Shown here: one piece after another, positions 23,470 through 36,149 of the stretch
Position numbering within the stretch: position 1 is the stretch's first letter
Layout of the letters: each line of letters starts with the position of its first letter
NCBI RefSeq assembly: GCF_001625215.2
Contig: NC_030384.2
Location: forward strand, 39,590,390 to 39,654,389
DNA length: 64,000 bases
Direction: 5' to 3'
Source: Daucus carota subsp. sativus
Lineage: Eukaryota; Streptophyta; Magnoliopsida; Apiales; Apiaceae
The notes under the pieces: generated by a model
Databases searched by the model: none
What the model was told of the DNA's origin: nothing
What the model saw: the letters and a program-made list of their open reading frames with translations, nothing else
Translations under genes and position numbers: made by a program

Positions 23470-24050
23470 ATATTTTTGTTCGAAAAAAATTGAAAAATAT
23501 TTGTTTACACCTCAAATGTAAAAAAACAAATGACACCCATTTTGAGATATAAAAATATTATATTGTGACTGATAATTTCTTCCTAACTTAATAATCGTAA
23601 TTATGTATTTTAAAAGTTGTATTTGAAAACTACTGTTATCATCTTACATATTATTATATTTTATATAAGTTTCCCATGAACTTACGAATATAGGTTTGTT
23701 TGAACAATTAGGTTTGTTTAATTGCTTTAAACAATTAAATACATAAATTTTATTGTAATTACATCTTATCAATAAGTTGTCTTAGTCATTGCTTTTGCAC
23801 AGTCATCATCGGATACCATCAAAATTTGAACTAACTTTGATTAAACAAATTAATCAATCAACCACTGTCCAAGGGCTATAAAGCCACCGAGCCTAACCCT
23901 CTCTCTTAATTTCAAATTTAAAATGATATACCAAATTGTGTTTCAATAATATTTTATATCTACTGTCTTTAAAAATTCTCATATCTTTACCGTTACTATT
24001 TTGGGATGTCCTCTCATTTTTTTACGTTACTATAAATAATAAGTTTTTCC
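23470..24050. other. AT-rich intergenic DNA
   Basis: No gene recognised; short T-rich frames only. Confidence 0.35.
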
Positions 24051-24268
24051 CATCATTACACCCAGTATCTTCCACTACCATCTCATATTTAACAATAAAA
24101 ACTACTATTACACCCACTACTTTCCTCCACTATCTCAAATCTATTATTAAATATTGATAGATCCCACCACTTTACACACTTTTCATCAAACTTTACACAT
24201 TTTTCAATAATTGTCTTGGTCTCCGTGTCTCCCTCCAATGTAAACAATTGAGAGTGACGGAGGGAGTA
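24050..24268. mobile_element. partial MITE of the CACCCACTA family
   Basis: Contains TTACACCCACTACTTTCCTC and CTATCTCAAATCTATTATTA, and ends GTGACGGAGGGAG followed by TA. Matches the complement of 61072-61373; the left end is not recognisable. Confidence 0.6.
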
Positions 24269-25299
24269 TATATATGGATACCCTCAATTTATTAAAATAA
24301 TATCAACTTTATTCTAATCTTTTTTGAGTAAAATATAAATGGAGAATGAATATAACAATAATGTTGAAACTATCTATATATAATATATTAATTTCTTAGA
24401 GGACTAGTTCAAGAAAAAAATGATTTAGGAATCTATAATATGAATAATTAGTTATGCTAATGCAGCTAATAATAGAGGAAAGAGTGAGACACACCACAAC
24501 ACCTGCACAATGATGTACAGTATAGGTTTTATTCGTGTCCATAATGCATTATGCTTGATTAAGTATTAATTAATATAATAATAAATGCATTGTGATTGAT
24601 GTTCACGACCATGTTGACATGATTAGGCTATCTTTGGAAACATAGAAGTATAATCGAAGGACATGTGTCAAAGCACCAAACCGCTATGGTGTAGTTTAGA
24701 TTATGTTGTCAATGGATTCGATTTTGAAATCCGATAATTTTTTATAAATTCTTTTCTTATATATATATATAATATTATGAAAATTAAATCAGCATATTAT
24801 TTTAAATATGATCAATTATAAAATTTTATGATATGATAAATATATATTTACAATAAATAATCAATATAATAATAAATCCGTTATTATTTTGGGTGCGTTC
24901 TCTTTAAAATCAGTTAGACACCGCATTGACCTTGTTATGAGCCCAAGAATAAGTTTGTAAAAAGTCCATTAGAACAAAACCAACTCACTAGTTTAACCAA
25001 TGATATGATTCGTTTTATATTTGTTCAACTCGATTATTTTTATAAACACCGCATAATTTTTCATTATTGAATTAATTTCATTTTTTCCTTAAATCCATAA
25101 TAAAGGAAAACAAAAAACAAAATGCTAACTCCAAATAAAAGCTCCAGACATTACACTTACAAACATAAAGCAAAATGAACCAGCCATGGTCCAAAGATGT
25201 TGCCATCACCACAAATGCTGCAAAAATCTCTATTCAATTTACTAGCAAAGATAAGGCTCCTCTGGCTAAAATAAATCTCCAAAATCAAGGACCCCACAT
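24269..25299. other. AT-rich intergenic DNA
   Basis: No gene recognised. The overlapping small frames around 25157-25384 on both strands have no family resemblance and lie in the promoter of the next gene. Confidence 0.35.
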
Positions 25300-25370
25300 G
25301 GATCACACGTGGCAATTGCTTCACCTTCACACTCACGCAATGATTGGCTCCAAAGCAGCCCACGTCACTA
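25300..25370 (+). promoter_or_regulatory. ACGT-element cluster (G-box/ABRE type) with CCAAT motif
   Basis: ACACGTGGCA at 25305-25314 is a G-box with ABRE core; CCCACGTCAC at about 25359-25368 holds a second ACGT core; GATTGG at about 25342-25347 is an inverted CCAAT box. They lie 220-290 bp before a TATA-like TATATATA at 25587-25594, a spacing typical of stress- or ABA-responsive plant promoters. Function is inferred from motifs alone. Confidence 0.4.
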
Positions 25371-25586
25371 TCTCCTCTCCTTGATCACAATCCAACGGCC
25401 CATATCATTTTACCCATCTCTTCTTTTATTATGTGTCGATTTTGGGGCCAGATACATTTTTAATCTGGACCGTCTATTAATTTCCGAGAATAAAATCACA
25501 ACATTATTTTATGTATGTACATCTCTACGTACGTAGTATATGTGACCCAAAAAAGAAACCTGTATAGTTTCATGTGTCTCTGTGTG

Positions 25587-25594
25587 TATATATA
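25587..25594 (+). promoter_or_regulatory. TATA-like box of the acidic-protein gene
   Basis: TATATATA in a TGTG-TATATATACATACA context, about 760 bp before the start codon. The intervening leader contains a (GT)n run at 25871-25889 and may include a spliced UTR intron. Confidence 0.35.
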
Positions 25595-26354
25595 CATACA
25601 ACATACATACACAAAAATGCTGATCACTGAGTGGGTGAGGGAGTTTTAGATCATGGGAGGAGTTTTTGAGAGCTAATACTATTATTTCTTCGCCACTTTC
25701 TAATTACTATTATAAATTAATTTTTATTTGTTTTCACGGTGATCATAACCGTTGATTTTCTCAACCAGTTGACTGATTTTTCTTTCACGGATGATGAGTT
25801 TTTGATTGTGGCAAACAAGTTTTGATCTTTTCTTCAACTGGGCTTGGCTCAAGTTTGGATTTTTTTCACTGTGTGTGTGTGTGTGTGTGGAAGAGTGGTT
25901 TTAAGCTTTCAGTAGTTACTAAATTTGTAGTATTATTTCGTTCTTCTCGAATTTTGTTCATCAGATAAGGTTTTAGGCTAATTTTAAAAAAAGCCCTTGT
26001 CTTTATTATGGTTTGGGAGTTGTATTTGATGAGGACTTCCTAATTTATGGTAATTTTATGTTGACATAATTACATGTTTGTTGAGTGAGTCAAGGTTTGT
26101 GGGGTCAAATTCTTGATTAATTTGGAAAAAGATTGAGGACTGTTGTGGATTATTTGGTGATTTCAGTATAAAGAGCTTTGGGGTTTCTTATGAAATGTTA
26201 ATTTATTTTGTGAGGGTGGATTGAGTAGAGTGGGATTTCAGTATATATGTGGTGACTGCAAAATTCCCCAAATTTTGACCAGAAGTTGATATAGATTTAG
26301 CTTATTCATTGGAATTTATATTGGTTGGGGGACTAGATTACTGTATTTGAAACT

Positions 26355-27741
26355 ATGGCTGTCTCTTTGACTAGATTTTCTTGGTGGGTTTGGGGTGGAA
26401 AAGAGAAAGAGCCTGTTGTGCCTAATGGTTCTTCACTGAACTCCTCTTCTGATTGGGGTTTGGGGATGAGGGAAATGGATTCTTTGAAATTTTCATCTGT
26501 AAAGGGGGCTAAGATGGCTTCTTCAAGTAGAAAAATCAAAAAGAAATGGAACAGTAGGGAAGAAAGGAGGATTGATAAAGAGTATGACGTTGTTTTGGTG
26601 CCATCAGATGGTGTTTGTTTGTCTGGTTCTGAATCCGATGATTCGGACTGGTCGATTGGGTGGCTGGAACCACATGCCCCTGATTTCCAGAGTGATGATG
26701 AGGCTGATGATAGTTTTGCTGTGCTGGTTCCTTGCTACAGAAATGATCTTAAGGAATCGGAGGTGGCAGCAAATAAACAGTTATTGACGGCTTATAAGAA
26801 TCCCTCGGCTGAGCATTCTGATGGTAAGTCTTTATTTTTCCTATTTGATGTTGTTTGATTCTTATTTACTGTTTACTGCTAATCTAAATGTCTTTAAGTT
26901 ATTGCTCATATCTATGTCTTTCATGTCATGTTTTGTATGATCATTGTTTATGTCGAGTTTCTAATAGTTCAAGCTGAATTCTTAATTGCACCCTTTGGCT
27001 CGAACTAAAAACGGAAGCTGCAGTTTTTACTTACCTTGTGGATTGTTTTAGATTAGTATACAAGGAATGTTAATACTTGTGAATGTTCTTAATGCTTATA
27101 TTTGTTTTTGGATATGGGATCGTGCAGAAAGGAACATTTTTCTCTTCCTGAGGTTGATGCTTCTAAGTTTCCTGAGCATCATGAGATTGATGCTATCAAG
27201 TGCTAATTATGTACTGATCTAACTTGGGTGATATTCAAAGGATTTCTTTTACAATTACATAGGGGGTGATTTTATAATTACCTAACTTGGCCGTTTATTG
27301 ACAATGCTGCCTTTACAATACACTGTATACTTAGGTAAGTCCTCTAAGTACGTTCCCGTTGTACCGCGACAATCTCACAAATTAGATTAGTGGGTTTCCA
27401 ATTTCCATCCCTTTTGATTTCTTTACTCTTTTCTCTGCACAAAAGGGGTAGACCTTTTGTTTCTGTGCACTTGCATTATCAATTATTTGATTGTAACATC
27501 AATATGCTGTTTCACTAGTAGTATCTGATTTGACAGCAATATGAAATGATGTTTGGTATCACTAATCCGTTGTTATTTAACTTTAAAAGTATGTTCATTC
27601 TTGTTGATGAATCTGATTTCTTCTTTGTATTTATTTGTTTAAGTTTCCCTTGTGTTTATGTTAAACTGAACAGTTTCCTGCATTTTTGCAGAGCGCCAAA
27701 AGTACATGCAGCAGTGGCTCTCATCTCTTCAGAACTTCTAA
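26355..27741 (+). CDS. small acidic conserved plant protein of unknown function, 2 exons
   Basis: Exon 1 is 26355-26823 (donor GTAAGT) and exon 2 is 27692-27741 (acceptor TTTTTGCAG), giving 172 residues. The protein starts MAVSLTRFSWWVWGGKEKEP, has a basic stretch (SSSRKIKKKWNSREERR, about residues 56-72), then a Ser/Asp-rich block (SGSESDDSDWSIGWLEPH) and DFQSDDEADDSFAVLVPCY, and ends YMQQWLSSLQNF. I recognise this arrangement as a conserved plant-only family but know no function; the basic patch could serve nuclear targeting. The TAA after the short second exon falls where relatives end, so the gene looks whole. The 868-bp intron has no repeat that I can name. Confidence 0.78.
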
Positions 27742-29245
27742 AGCCTGCAAATATGCTGCTTGCTCTTGCTGAAATACAGAGCGCTGTGGTAATTAATCTG
27801 ACAATAATATCTTAGGAGTTACCCCTCCATGATTGAAGTAACTACAAAATCTACCCAAAAAAATAGAAAATTAAAAAAGACAAAAGAAGGAAGTAGTTTT
27901 TCAGCTTTTGGAATAACATTTTGTGTAGCATGGTGGGTGAATTGTATCAACTTCCTCCATGGTGACGATTTTGCCTATGAAATGAAGGTCGACGAGTCAT
28001 CTACTTGGAATTTCGCAGTCAATTATGTGACTAGTATTATTGAGTTGTAAGTCTTGAGCTTATGTAAACCATGAGAGGAGAAATTCGAGAGACGAAGCTA
28101 GTTCTTGTATGTAAATTATGCTACACGGAATATGTAAATATGTCTGAACTTAATCGTTGCCGCTGTAAATAATCTCCTTCCCTGTGAATTCATGGTCCAA
28201 CTCTCATTGTCCCCACTTGTTCAATTAAACGGTGTTCCAAGTTGAACTGATGTTCTTTCTTATCTTGCAAATGAGTGAGGCTGGTTGTTCTGAGTGTGCA
28301 TATTATTGTGTTGTTGAGAGCTTCACCATGTGAAGATGAATAATGCAGGATTGTGAAGTATCATGCATGTGGTCCTTAAAAATAGTGATTGCTGCTGTCT
28401 GATTTCCATTGGGGTCATTTTTGTAGCTTTATAATGAACTTTCCCCTGCATATGGTGCCTAGCTTAGCAGGGAATGATCTTGACTTGTCAGTTTCATGGT
28501 TCTTTTCTGTAGCTTTCTGAGTTTCATCTTTACCTTATTTCAATTATAGAGGCATACAATGAAGTTAACGTGCCATGTATAAACATATCTGGCATCGTGA
28601 TAGACACGTTTGAATGTTATACACAGTCTCTGCAAATAATGCATCTTCTTTTTTACTATCTTGGAGATGTAACAGATAAATCTTGGACATTTCGTATTTT
28701 ATATTATGCAACAATTAACCAGAAGAAGTACATTTATTAATAGAATCGTTCTTGTTATTTGCACTTTCTTCAAGCAAATTGATAATAGCAGTTTTTTGGC
28801 TAGCAAGATGCGCAGAATCATGGGGTTCTGGGCTACGCTTTGTAGCCTCCAAACAAAATAAATAATGATGAATACATCAAGAGAATTTACTCCAGTAAAA
28901 TTGCTTAAATTTGGATATTATTAATAATCAGCATCATCATCTGAACAAAATAAAATTCTGCAAGAGTTTTTCTGCTCAACTGATATTTTTCTAGATCAAG
29001 AACAACCTTCACTAATAGTTTGAAGTACGTGTGCTCGTATTTTATGCTAAATGCTGTCGGCAAGAATGAATGTTCACTAAAACGACTGGACCCAGAAACA
29101 TTTGGCACTCGTGAATAACAGAGTTGATAGGATTGCAAGAACCTTAACAGTTGATTCTGTTATGTGCTTCAACATGATTGTGCTGCACTTATTTAGTATT
29201 ATATACACATGGCCTGGATTGTAAAACAACCAACAGGGCCAAAAA
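27742..29245. other. 3' UTR and intergenic DNA
   Basis: The first few hundred bases are probably the 3' UTR of the acidic-protein gene; the last part is the 3' UTR of the minus-strand nicotinamidase. The short frames at 27829-28050 and 28905-29138 have no recognisable family. Confidence 0.4.
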
Positions 29246-32200
29246 TCATTGCTCTACCCCTAAGCCAAACGACACTTCAGAGACAACATTCGCTCCCCTA
29301 CCTTTTGCCATGTACAGACCTATGTGATGCATTAATTCCTGCAACAGATATGACAAGAATCTTTAGGAATTATACACAACAAATGACTCAATGCCAGAAT
29401 TAACCAGTTAAGCGGCGAAATTATTATCCATACACAAATTGCCCATATAAATTATGTACCAACCTAGGCCTTGTTTGTTTCCAGGCAACTCAGCTAAGTA
29501 ACTACAACTTCCTTAAGTAACTAAAACTTTCTCCGAACCCAGATATATAACAATGCCCGGTAATTTATTTTAGACAATGTAACTCCAAGTTCCCCGTTCC
29601 TTTTAGTGACTTCAAAACATGAGAACTTGGTCACCTAGGTTCTCCATAATTTACTGAGGTTAAAGTCTACCTTAGCAGTTAGCTATATACTCCCTCTAGT
29701 CCTTTTTTATAAGTCATTTGATTCTTTTCACATATTTTCATGAATCCCAAGTTGATAGTTAAAATTAATATTTTTCAAAATTTTCTTTATGAACAAAAAA
29801 GTCTAATAACTATATTTTATTCAGAAAAAGAAATATTTTAGAATATTATTTTTTACTATCGAGTCAAAACTCGTGGAAATACGTGAAAGAAGTCAAATGA
29901 CTTATTAATTGGACCTAAAGGAGTATACCATAAATAGCTGTCCAACTGAATACTACATGATACAGAACTAAACACAGGTATATGTTTTAAAGGATCTGCG
30001 AAGTGTAACAAAAGTTTCAAGGCAGTGATACTTTCCTAAGAGCAAGTTCAGCCTCCAGGAGTGTCCTAAACCAGAATTTAAGGCAATTTATATAAATGAG
30101 TGCTACAACAATGTCCTAGTGGTGCCTTAAAACACCAGGACATCCACCAAGTGCCTCATTTTTAAGGCATCACTAGGCATTCCCTATTTCAATTCTATCA
30201 ATAAAAAATTTCTTTCCCTCTGTTTTTACACATCTCTTCCCTCCTCCAATTATAATTCATATATAATATTATATTAATCATAAGTCACAATTATAAGGCA
30301 TATTGTTGGAGTTAATATACAAAAATCATGCCTTAAATCATTAGGACACTATATTTTATTATATTTACAAGGCATCTAGTAGGACATTGTTGGACTTGCT
30401 CTAAGGATGATGTCCTAAAGCATGATGTCTGCATCAGTTTTAGCTCTCTAACCAACCTAGATCCTTTGCAAATGTTTCATAGAGTAAGAAACACAAAACT
30501 TTTGCCAAGATCATTCACATACCACCATGCACAATTACCTACATACTTTAATGATTTTCACTCTAAATGCTTTACAATTTGTAAAATGAACATTCAGGAC
30601 CTGATTACAGATTCTGGGGAATTCTTTTTTTTTTTTTTTTTAATCAAGCAATAACTCAAATCATATTCAACAGCCCTGCAATTATAAGCACATAATGATA
30701 GTCATCTGCAGTACGAAATATTTACTTATCCAGGTTAGTATAGTATACAATTGTAATTCAGTTAAGTAAGATTCCTCGATGATGCTTTGTCATGCAATTG
30801 CAAGTCAAAGATCAACCTAAACAATGAATGGAACTACTATGGTTCCCCAAGCTTCTGGACCTCGGAAGTTTTTGCTTCAATCGCATACAAACTTTAACTT
30901 GAACTCAAGTAACAAAGGAAGTAAATAATAATTACTACAGGTAACTTGAACTTGGTAGTATTTTAAAAAGAATTAAGCTCTGATACGTTAATATAAAGAT
31001 CTACTTCTTGACAGATGAGGAGTTCTTTTGTCTTATTAATCATAAATGCCCTTCAGGCATTACAATATATTGCGTGAGGTGAGTAAATGCATACCTGTGG
31101 ATGAGGTAAAGCACCTTTGATGTTCCTGGATATATTGACTGGAAGATCATAAGTAGAACATCCACGGGAATACACAATCACATCCTCCAAAGGGGGGAGA
31201 AGACCACGATTTCTTGCAGATAGTGTAGAACAGACAAAATCCAGTACACATATATCTGTGCAGATCCCGACCACCAACACCTTGTAATATGATGGCAGAC
31301 ATAATTATTTGCAAAATAGATAACTAAATCATAGACTGAGCCAGCTTGAAGAGTCTATGAAACAGTTCTTTTGTATGAAATTAATTGAAGGAGTTGGCTG
31401 ATGGTATTAAATTATGCATAATTCCGTCTCACTGCCGCAAGTTTTAAATAAGCTTCTTTTTTCCATATGTTTTTTCACAACAGGAATTCCTTCTTTTCAA
31501 CTTATTAATTTACAAAATCATAATCTTCTCTTTACACTGCATTAACTCATTCAGTCTTTTATTAGATTTCATCCTTCTAATTTCTATTCTACCACACCAT
31601 ATCCAATTTTTTCATCCATATTATTCCACGATCCCATTCCACCACGGCCAAGGCAAACATGACAATTAAGTTTAGAGCTAAAGGCGGTCTTGACGGAATA
31701 AAGGTAAATACTTACAACTTTTATTTGATTGGTTTTCACCCAATTCACGAAAACATTGGATCCATCTTTGTCGAAGGAACCAAGGAAACCATCAATGCAG
31801 TCCTTGCGTCTAAGTGTTACATTCGGTTCATTCTCCAACCATTGCAACGCTGCAATAAAATAACGTGAACTGCATAAGTGGATAAAACTGAAACATAAGT
31901 AGTCTATAGCTACTAAATTAAGTAGTGCCCGTGTGAGATGAAGTACCAGAAACTAATTCGGAATCCTCTGTTCCAACTATGCAGTGGGGTGGGTATGGGG
32001 GCTCGGGTTTATCAGGGTGATGAGAATCAAGAAAAGCAAAAACAGGCCAATTCTTTTGACAGAAGAATCTGGAGAGCCTCACGGACTCGTCAACCATTTC
32101 AGAAATTTGTGCATCTGGTGCACTTGGAGCCTGTTGATAAAAATATAACCATTCAATATGAAGGAAACAGTTTAATATATGCAGTACCAACATCACTTAG

Positions 32201-32990
32201 TAATATAAACAAAGGCAATGGCTCAACCAGGACAGTACTCTTCAGTTCTGGCTGACGTTAGAAATATTACCCTTTAATCATAATAGAAATTCAAAAACTA
32301 TATATAAATTAAATTTGAAGGCCTGGTTGCAATTTAAATGCTAGTTAAGCCCCTGATCATGTAAGATCCTGGTTGCGCCACGGATGGCATGTATTAAAAC
32401 TTCAAAAGCAGTATAAATCATTTGTAGATCAAAGCTCTAATCTGGCTAGCATTGAACTTGGTAAAATGAAATGGTTGAATAATTGTTGCATATGGTGAAC
32501 ATAAAAAAAAATCCAAAACAAATATAAATTAACTAATAGCAATGAAAAACTTTGCCAAGACAATCGACAAAGGGTACAAAACAGCTAAAGACACAAACAC
32601 AAACACAAACACAAACATACATAAGTTCTGCAAAGTCAATTATGAAATCCTGCCTTCAATTAATTTATAATATATATCCCAAAAACACTAACAAAATAAT
32701 TAAATCAAAAGGCACTACACAAGTCACAAGTCACAACTATACAAAAATCAAAAGGGTCTTTTTATTAACTCAAATAAACGGGAAATCAGTAAATTAATAA
32801 TACTCCTGTAAGAGAAACATAAACAGAAGAAGCAGTAAATTACCAGAGGACCGGAACCAACAGTGCAAAAGCCATTAACGAGGTCGACGAGAACAAGACC
32901 TGTTTTGACGTCTCCGGTGAGAGATAGAGATTGGGTTTCTACCGGAATCTCGTTTTTCAACAGATCAATGCTGGTAGTATCAGACACCAT
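29246..32990 (-). CDS. NIC1: nicotinamidase (isochorismatase-fold), complete, 5 exons
   Basis: Cytosolic NAD-salvage enzyme that hydrolyses nicotinamide to nicotinate and ammonia. Exons on the minus strand are 32990-32844, 32130-31947, 31849-31716, 31280-31095 and 29338-29246 (TGA); all are in frame and give 247 residues, close to plant NIC proteins. The catalytic triad is visible: D36 (LVLVDLVNG), K126 (RRKDCIDGF) and C166 (GICTDICVLDF). Metal ligands lie in LDSHHPDKPEPPYPPHC (D84, H86 and a later His). The last exon, starting ELMHHIGLYMAKGRGA, lies 1.76 kb downstream, past two MITEs, and is easily missed because a plus-strand frame covers it. Start chosen at MVSDTTSIDLL; an upstream in-frame GTG is not a plant start. 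Confidence 0.9.
29700..29923. mobile_element. Stowaway MITE in nicotinamidase intron 4, 224 bp
   Basis: Ends CTCCCTCTAGTCCTTTTTTA and TTGGACCTAAAGGAG, with a long internal inverted repeat (TAAGTCATTTGATT versus AAGTCAAATGACTTA) and TA flanks. Confidence 0.75.
30040..30401. mobile_element. PIF/Harbinger MITE in nicotinamidase intron 4, 362 bp
   Basis: Ends GAGCAAGTTCAGCCTCC and GTTGGACTTGCTC, flanked by TAA on both sides (30037-30039 and 30402-30404), the 3-bp target expected of PIF/Harbinger. A related end fragment lies at about 38340-38395 in the transporter gene. Confidence 0.8.
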
Positions 32991-33000
32991 CTTCTCCACC

Positions 33001-35009
33001 CCTTTCTCGTATTAAGACACGGTCCAATGTGTGTGTTTATAATGTGTGTACAGAAAAGGGGGTGGGCTTGAATATACTAGTGGGGCTGGGTAGGGCCGTG
33101 GGTGACGAAAAGAGTGTGGAAACAAATTAAAGTGAAGGAGACAGGGAGATGTTAGATAAGATACCTCAGACTCAAAAGTCAAATATATGTTGCCGAGTCG
33201 CTTGACTTTGGGCCTCCGTTAAACCTTAAGTATTGTTTGTACCCATTTTGAAATTTTCATAAAATATAGTTATATAACATATTTTTTTATTTATGACAAA
33301 AAAATATAATGTATTTTTAGTTTTTTTTTTGAATAAAAGTTTAAACTTCAAAATTTTTTTATGATTTTTTTAAAAAAATATATAATATAAATATACTTTA
33401 TAAAAGTCTTAAAATACATATCGAAAAGTAATGTAAAGAACATGTTGGAACACAAGAAGTATCAAACTAATTTTAACAGCGGGCAGTCAATATTTTTATA
33501 AATATACTCATTCTGTCCTTGTTTAGCTGGAGGACGGCCCCTCTTACTAAAATGTTACTAGTTCATAGATTATTAATATTTTTTAAATATATTTAAATAT
33601 TCATATAAATAATAAAGATTTTTAAAATAATATTTTATAAATAAATGATGATTTAAGCATTGTTTTTAAATTTTGGCAGGAGACGAACCAAATCCGTCCT
33701 TAGTTTGCGGGCCACCGTAGAAGCGCAATATCACAGCAATGAGCTCGATAAATTTCTTCCATGACTTGAGTTGGCGCAAATTAGTTTCACTTTAATCAGG
33801 AGATGTATTATTCTGAATTTATACATACACATGTTTATAATAAATACATAATAACTCTTTTATGATTTGGAAATCATTATTTATTTCTTTATTTTCTTGT
33901 AGAAGCATTTTGACTCTTGAACGTCTAACTGCTCCAATATTGACTTGATTAATTATTTGTTGAATAAATTCAACGAACCGCTTCATACGTGTTGATATTT
34001 AGTGTGTTGGTCTAAGTCACAGATCGCTATGCTGAAATTCAATTTCGCATCGTTTTTGATGAATAATTATGTTCAGTCTATTTTGGATTTGAAATGCTTC
34101 CTTTTGTGATTATAAATAATCAATTGGTTACACTCGACACTAAACCTATTTACACTTAGATACTGATTCTACGTATAAATGATGCATCCTGAAACATTAT
34201 GAACTTTATTTTTTACTAAGATTTGAACAATGAACTTTTTTCATAACTTGTGGTTGCTTCAATTTACGATTTGTTTGGTTATGTATCTACATGTTCTTTG
34301 GTTTGTGAAATTCTATATCATACTTAATTATTATTTTCTGTCTTAATTATAGTTTTGACTTTTGAGTCATCGCTATTACATATTACGTTAAATTATGTTT
34401 TATATAATGCAATTAAAAAAGGGAAGATTAGTATATGTATAGTTAGAAAAAACAAAAATTTTAAAATTAGTATAATGTAAGTTTATTTTAAATAAATGAT
34501 ATAAACGAGGCAAAAAAATTATCAATAACCCACTTAATATATTTTAAGGAAAACATAATCTGTTTGATAACTAACAATATAATATTGTTGTTGTTGTTAG
34601 TATTTTTTATGAGCTTTATTTTTAACTAGTCTTATATCACTCTGTTAAATAGAATATATAATTTATTTTACAATTTGAAATCAATCCTATTAAATTTCAG
34701 ATAACACAGGGTATTATACGTTGAAAGATGAAAAGTCAATTCCAAAAGTGCATCAGAGAATATCTCAAAATTATAACATTGTTTAATCTTAACACATGCG
34801 AATTTTATATCTTCATCCAATGATGTAAACATAGAATCAAGTGAATATTTTATTTTTAAAGTAAAATGAAGATTGAATATTTAGTTTTTCAAAAACAAAT
34901 ATAATATATATCCATGTTTTGGGTAAAATAATTTTTTTTTTCTTTTTGAAACTGGTAAAATAATTAAAATACCGTTAATATTTTACTCACCATTCGCTAC
35001 ACTATAGCT
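33001..35009. other. AT-rich intergenic DNA upstream of the nicotinamidase gene
   Basis: The first few hundred bases are probably its promoter. Then AT-rich sequence with degenerate Stowaway-like words (about 33235-33460). No gene recognised. Confidence 0.35.
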
Positions 35010-35017
35010 CACCAGAT

Positions 35018-36061
35018 TAGGCCTGTCAATGGATCGGATCGACCTAAATCCATATCCATATCCATTTATTTTATCGGATTCGGATCGGATCGGGATCGGA
35101 TTTTTCTTAAGCCGGTCCATATCCATATCCATTTGGATCACGGATCTCGGATCGGATATCCGATCCATTTACTATATATAGAAATGAATGATAAAAAATG
35201 AATTATCATGTAGAAATGAATTTATTTCCATGTTAAATCATTTAAAAAATGAATTTATTATATACAAGATTGAAGAATGCATTAAACAAAATAAGGAAAA
35301 ATGAAAGGCCAAGTCTAGTTGTCTAATCTTAAAAAACAATACCAAAATGGGAAGATAAATACCTGAAAAAATAAATAAAGAATGTAAACATCAAAAATAA
35401 ATAAAAAAAACACCGGCGAGTGGTGACTGGCAGGAGACATAAAAGAGACTATTAGGCCGTTTGGCTTACCTTAAAAGAAATGACTTCTTGCTTATAATAA
35501 AGAAGTGGAGCAGAAGTGAGAAGTAAATAAGTTAATAAAGTGTTTGTAAAAGAAGCAGAAGCTGTGAGAGAGAAGCTAGCATTCTTAGCTTCTTAAAAGT
35601 GCTTCTACTTCTTTACACAAACGGGTCAAAAAAAAGCAGAAGCCAGAAGCAGCCCCGGCTTCTTATAAACAAACACCCCCTATATCATGGTCCAGCAAGC
35701 TTACACATGAATCTTTACCGCTGCATTGCTGCATATTAGCCCCATTGTAAGTTTTTATGTTAATCAATAGTAACTGAATTAAATATAACTAACTAATAAC
35801 TCTCATTCTGTAAATACTATTGGGAATAAAATATATTATTATATAATATATAATATATATTTTTTAATTAATTAATTATTAACCGGATCGGGTCATAAAC
35901 GGATCAGATCACACTAAATCCATATCCAACCCATTTATTATCGGATTTATCTTATCGGATCGCTTTTCGGATCGAATTTCTTTTTTGTTAAATTTATATC
36001 CGCTAAAATGACCCCGGATCGAATCGGGTCGGATCGGATTTTCGCTCCATTGACAGGCCTA
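35018..36061. mobile_element. non-autonomous hAT-like element with a nested MITE, 1,044 bp
   Basis: Inverted ends TAGGCCTGTCAATGGA and TCCATTGACAGGCCTA. The flanking 8-mers CACCAGAT (35010-35017) and CACCATAT (36062-36069) differ at one base, fitting the 8-bp hAT duplication. Subterminal regions are packed with GGATCGGATCG words on both sides. No transposase region. Confidence 0.78.
35455..35690. mobile_element. GGCCGTTTGG-ended MITE nested in the hAT-like element
   Basis: Starts GGCCGTTTGGCTTACC and ends GCTTCTTATAAACAAACACC. The interior (AGAAGCAGAAGC and CTTCTACTTCTTTACACAAA) is self-complementary and related to the element at 9806-10289. Confidence 0.55.
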
Positions 36062-36149
36062 CACCATATCACATGTTCATGGATCGGAGATGGGCCAGAT
36101 GGCAGAGGACACTCGTAACTTCAGTACTCTGCGTTGTAGTGAGACTGAG

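Noticed and set aside
29209-29403. 64-codon plus-strand frame MAWIVKQPTGPK
   Set aside because: It overlaps antisense the well-supported last nicotinamidase exon (29338-29246).
30781-30900. Minus-strand segment ending YAIEAKTSEVQKLGEP-stop as a candidate last nicotinamidase exon
   Set aside because: No similarity to nicotinamidase C-termini; the exon at 29338-29246 matches clearly and in phase.
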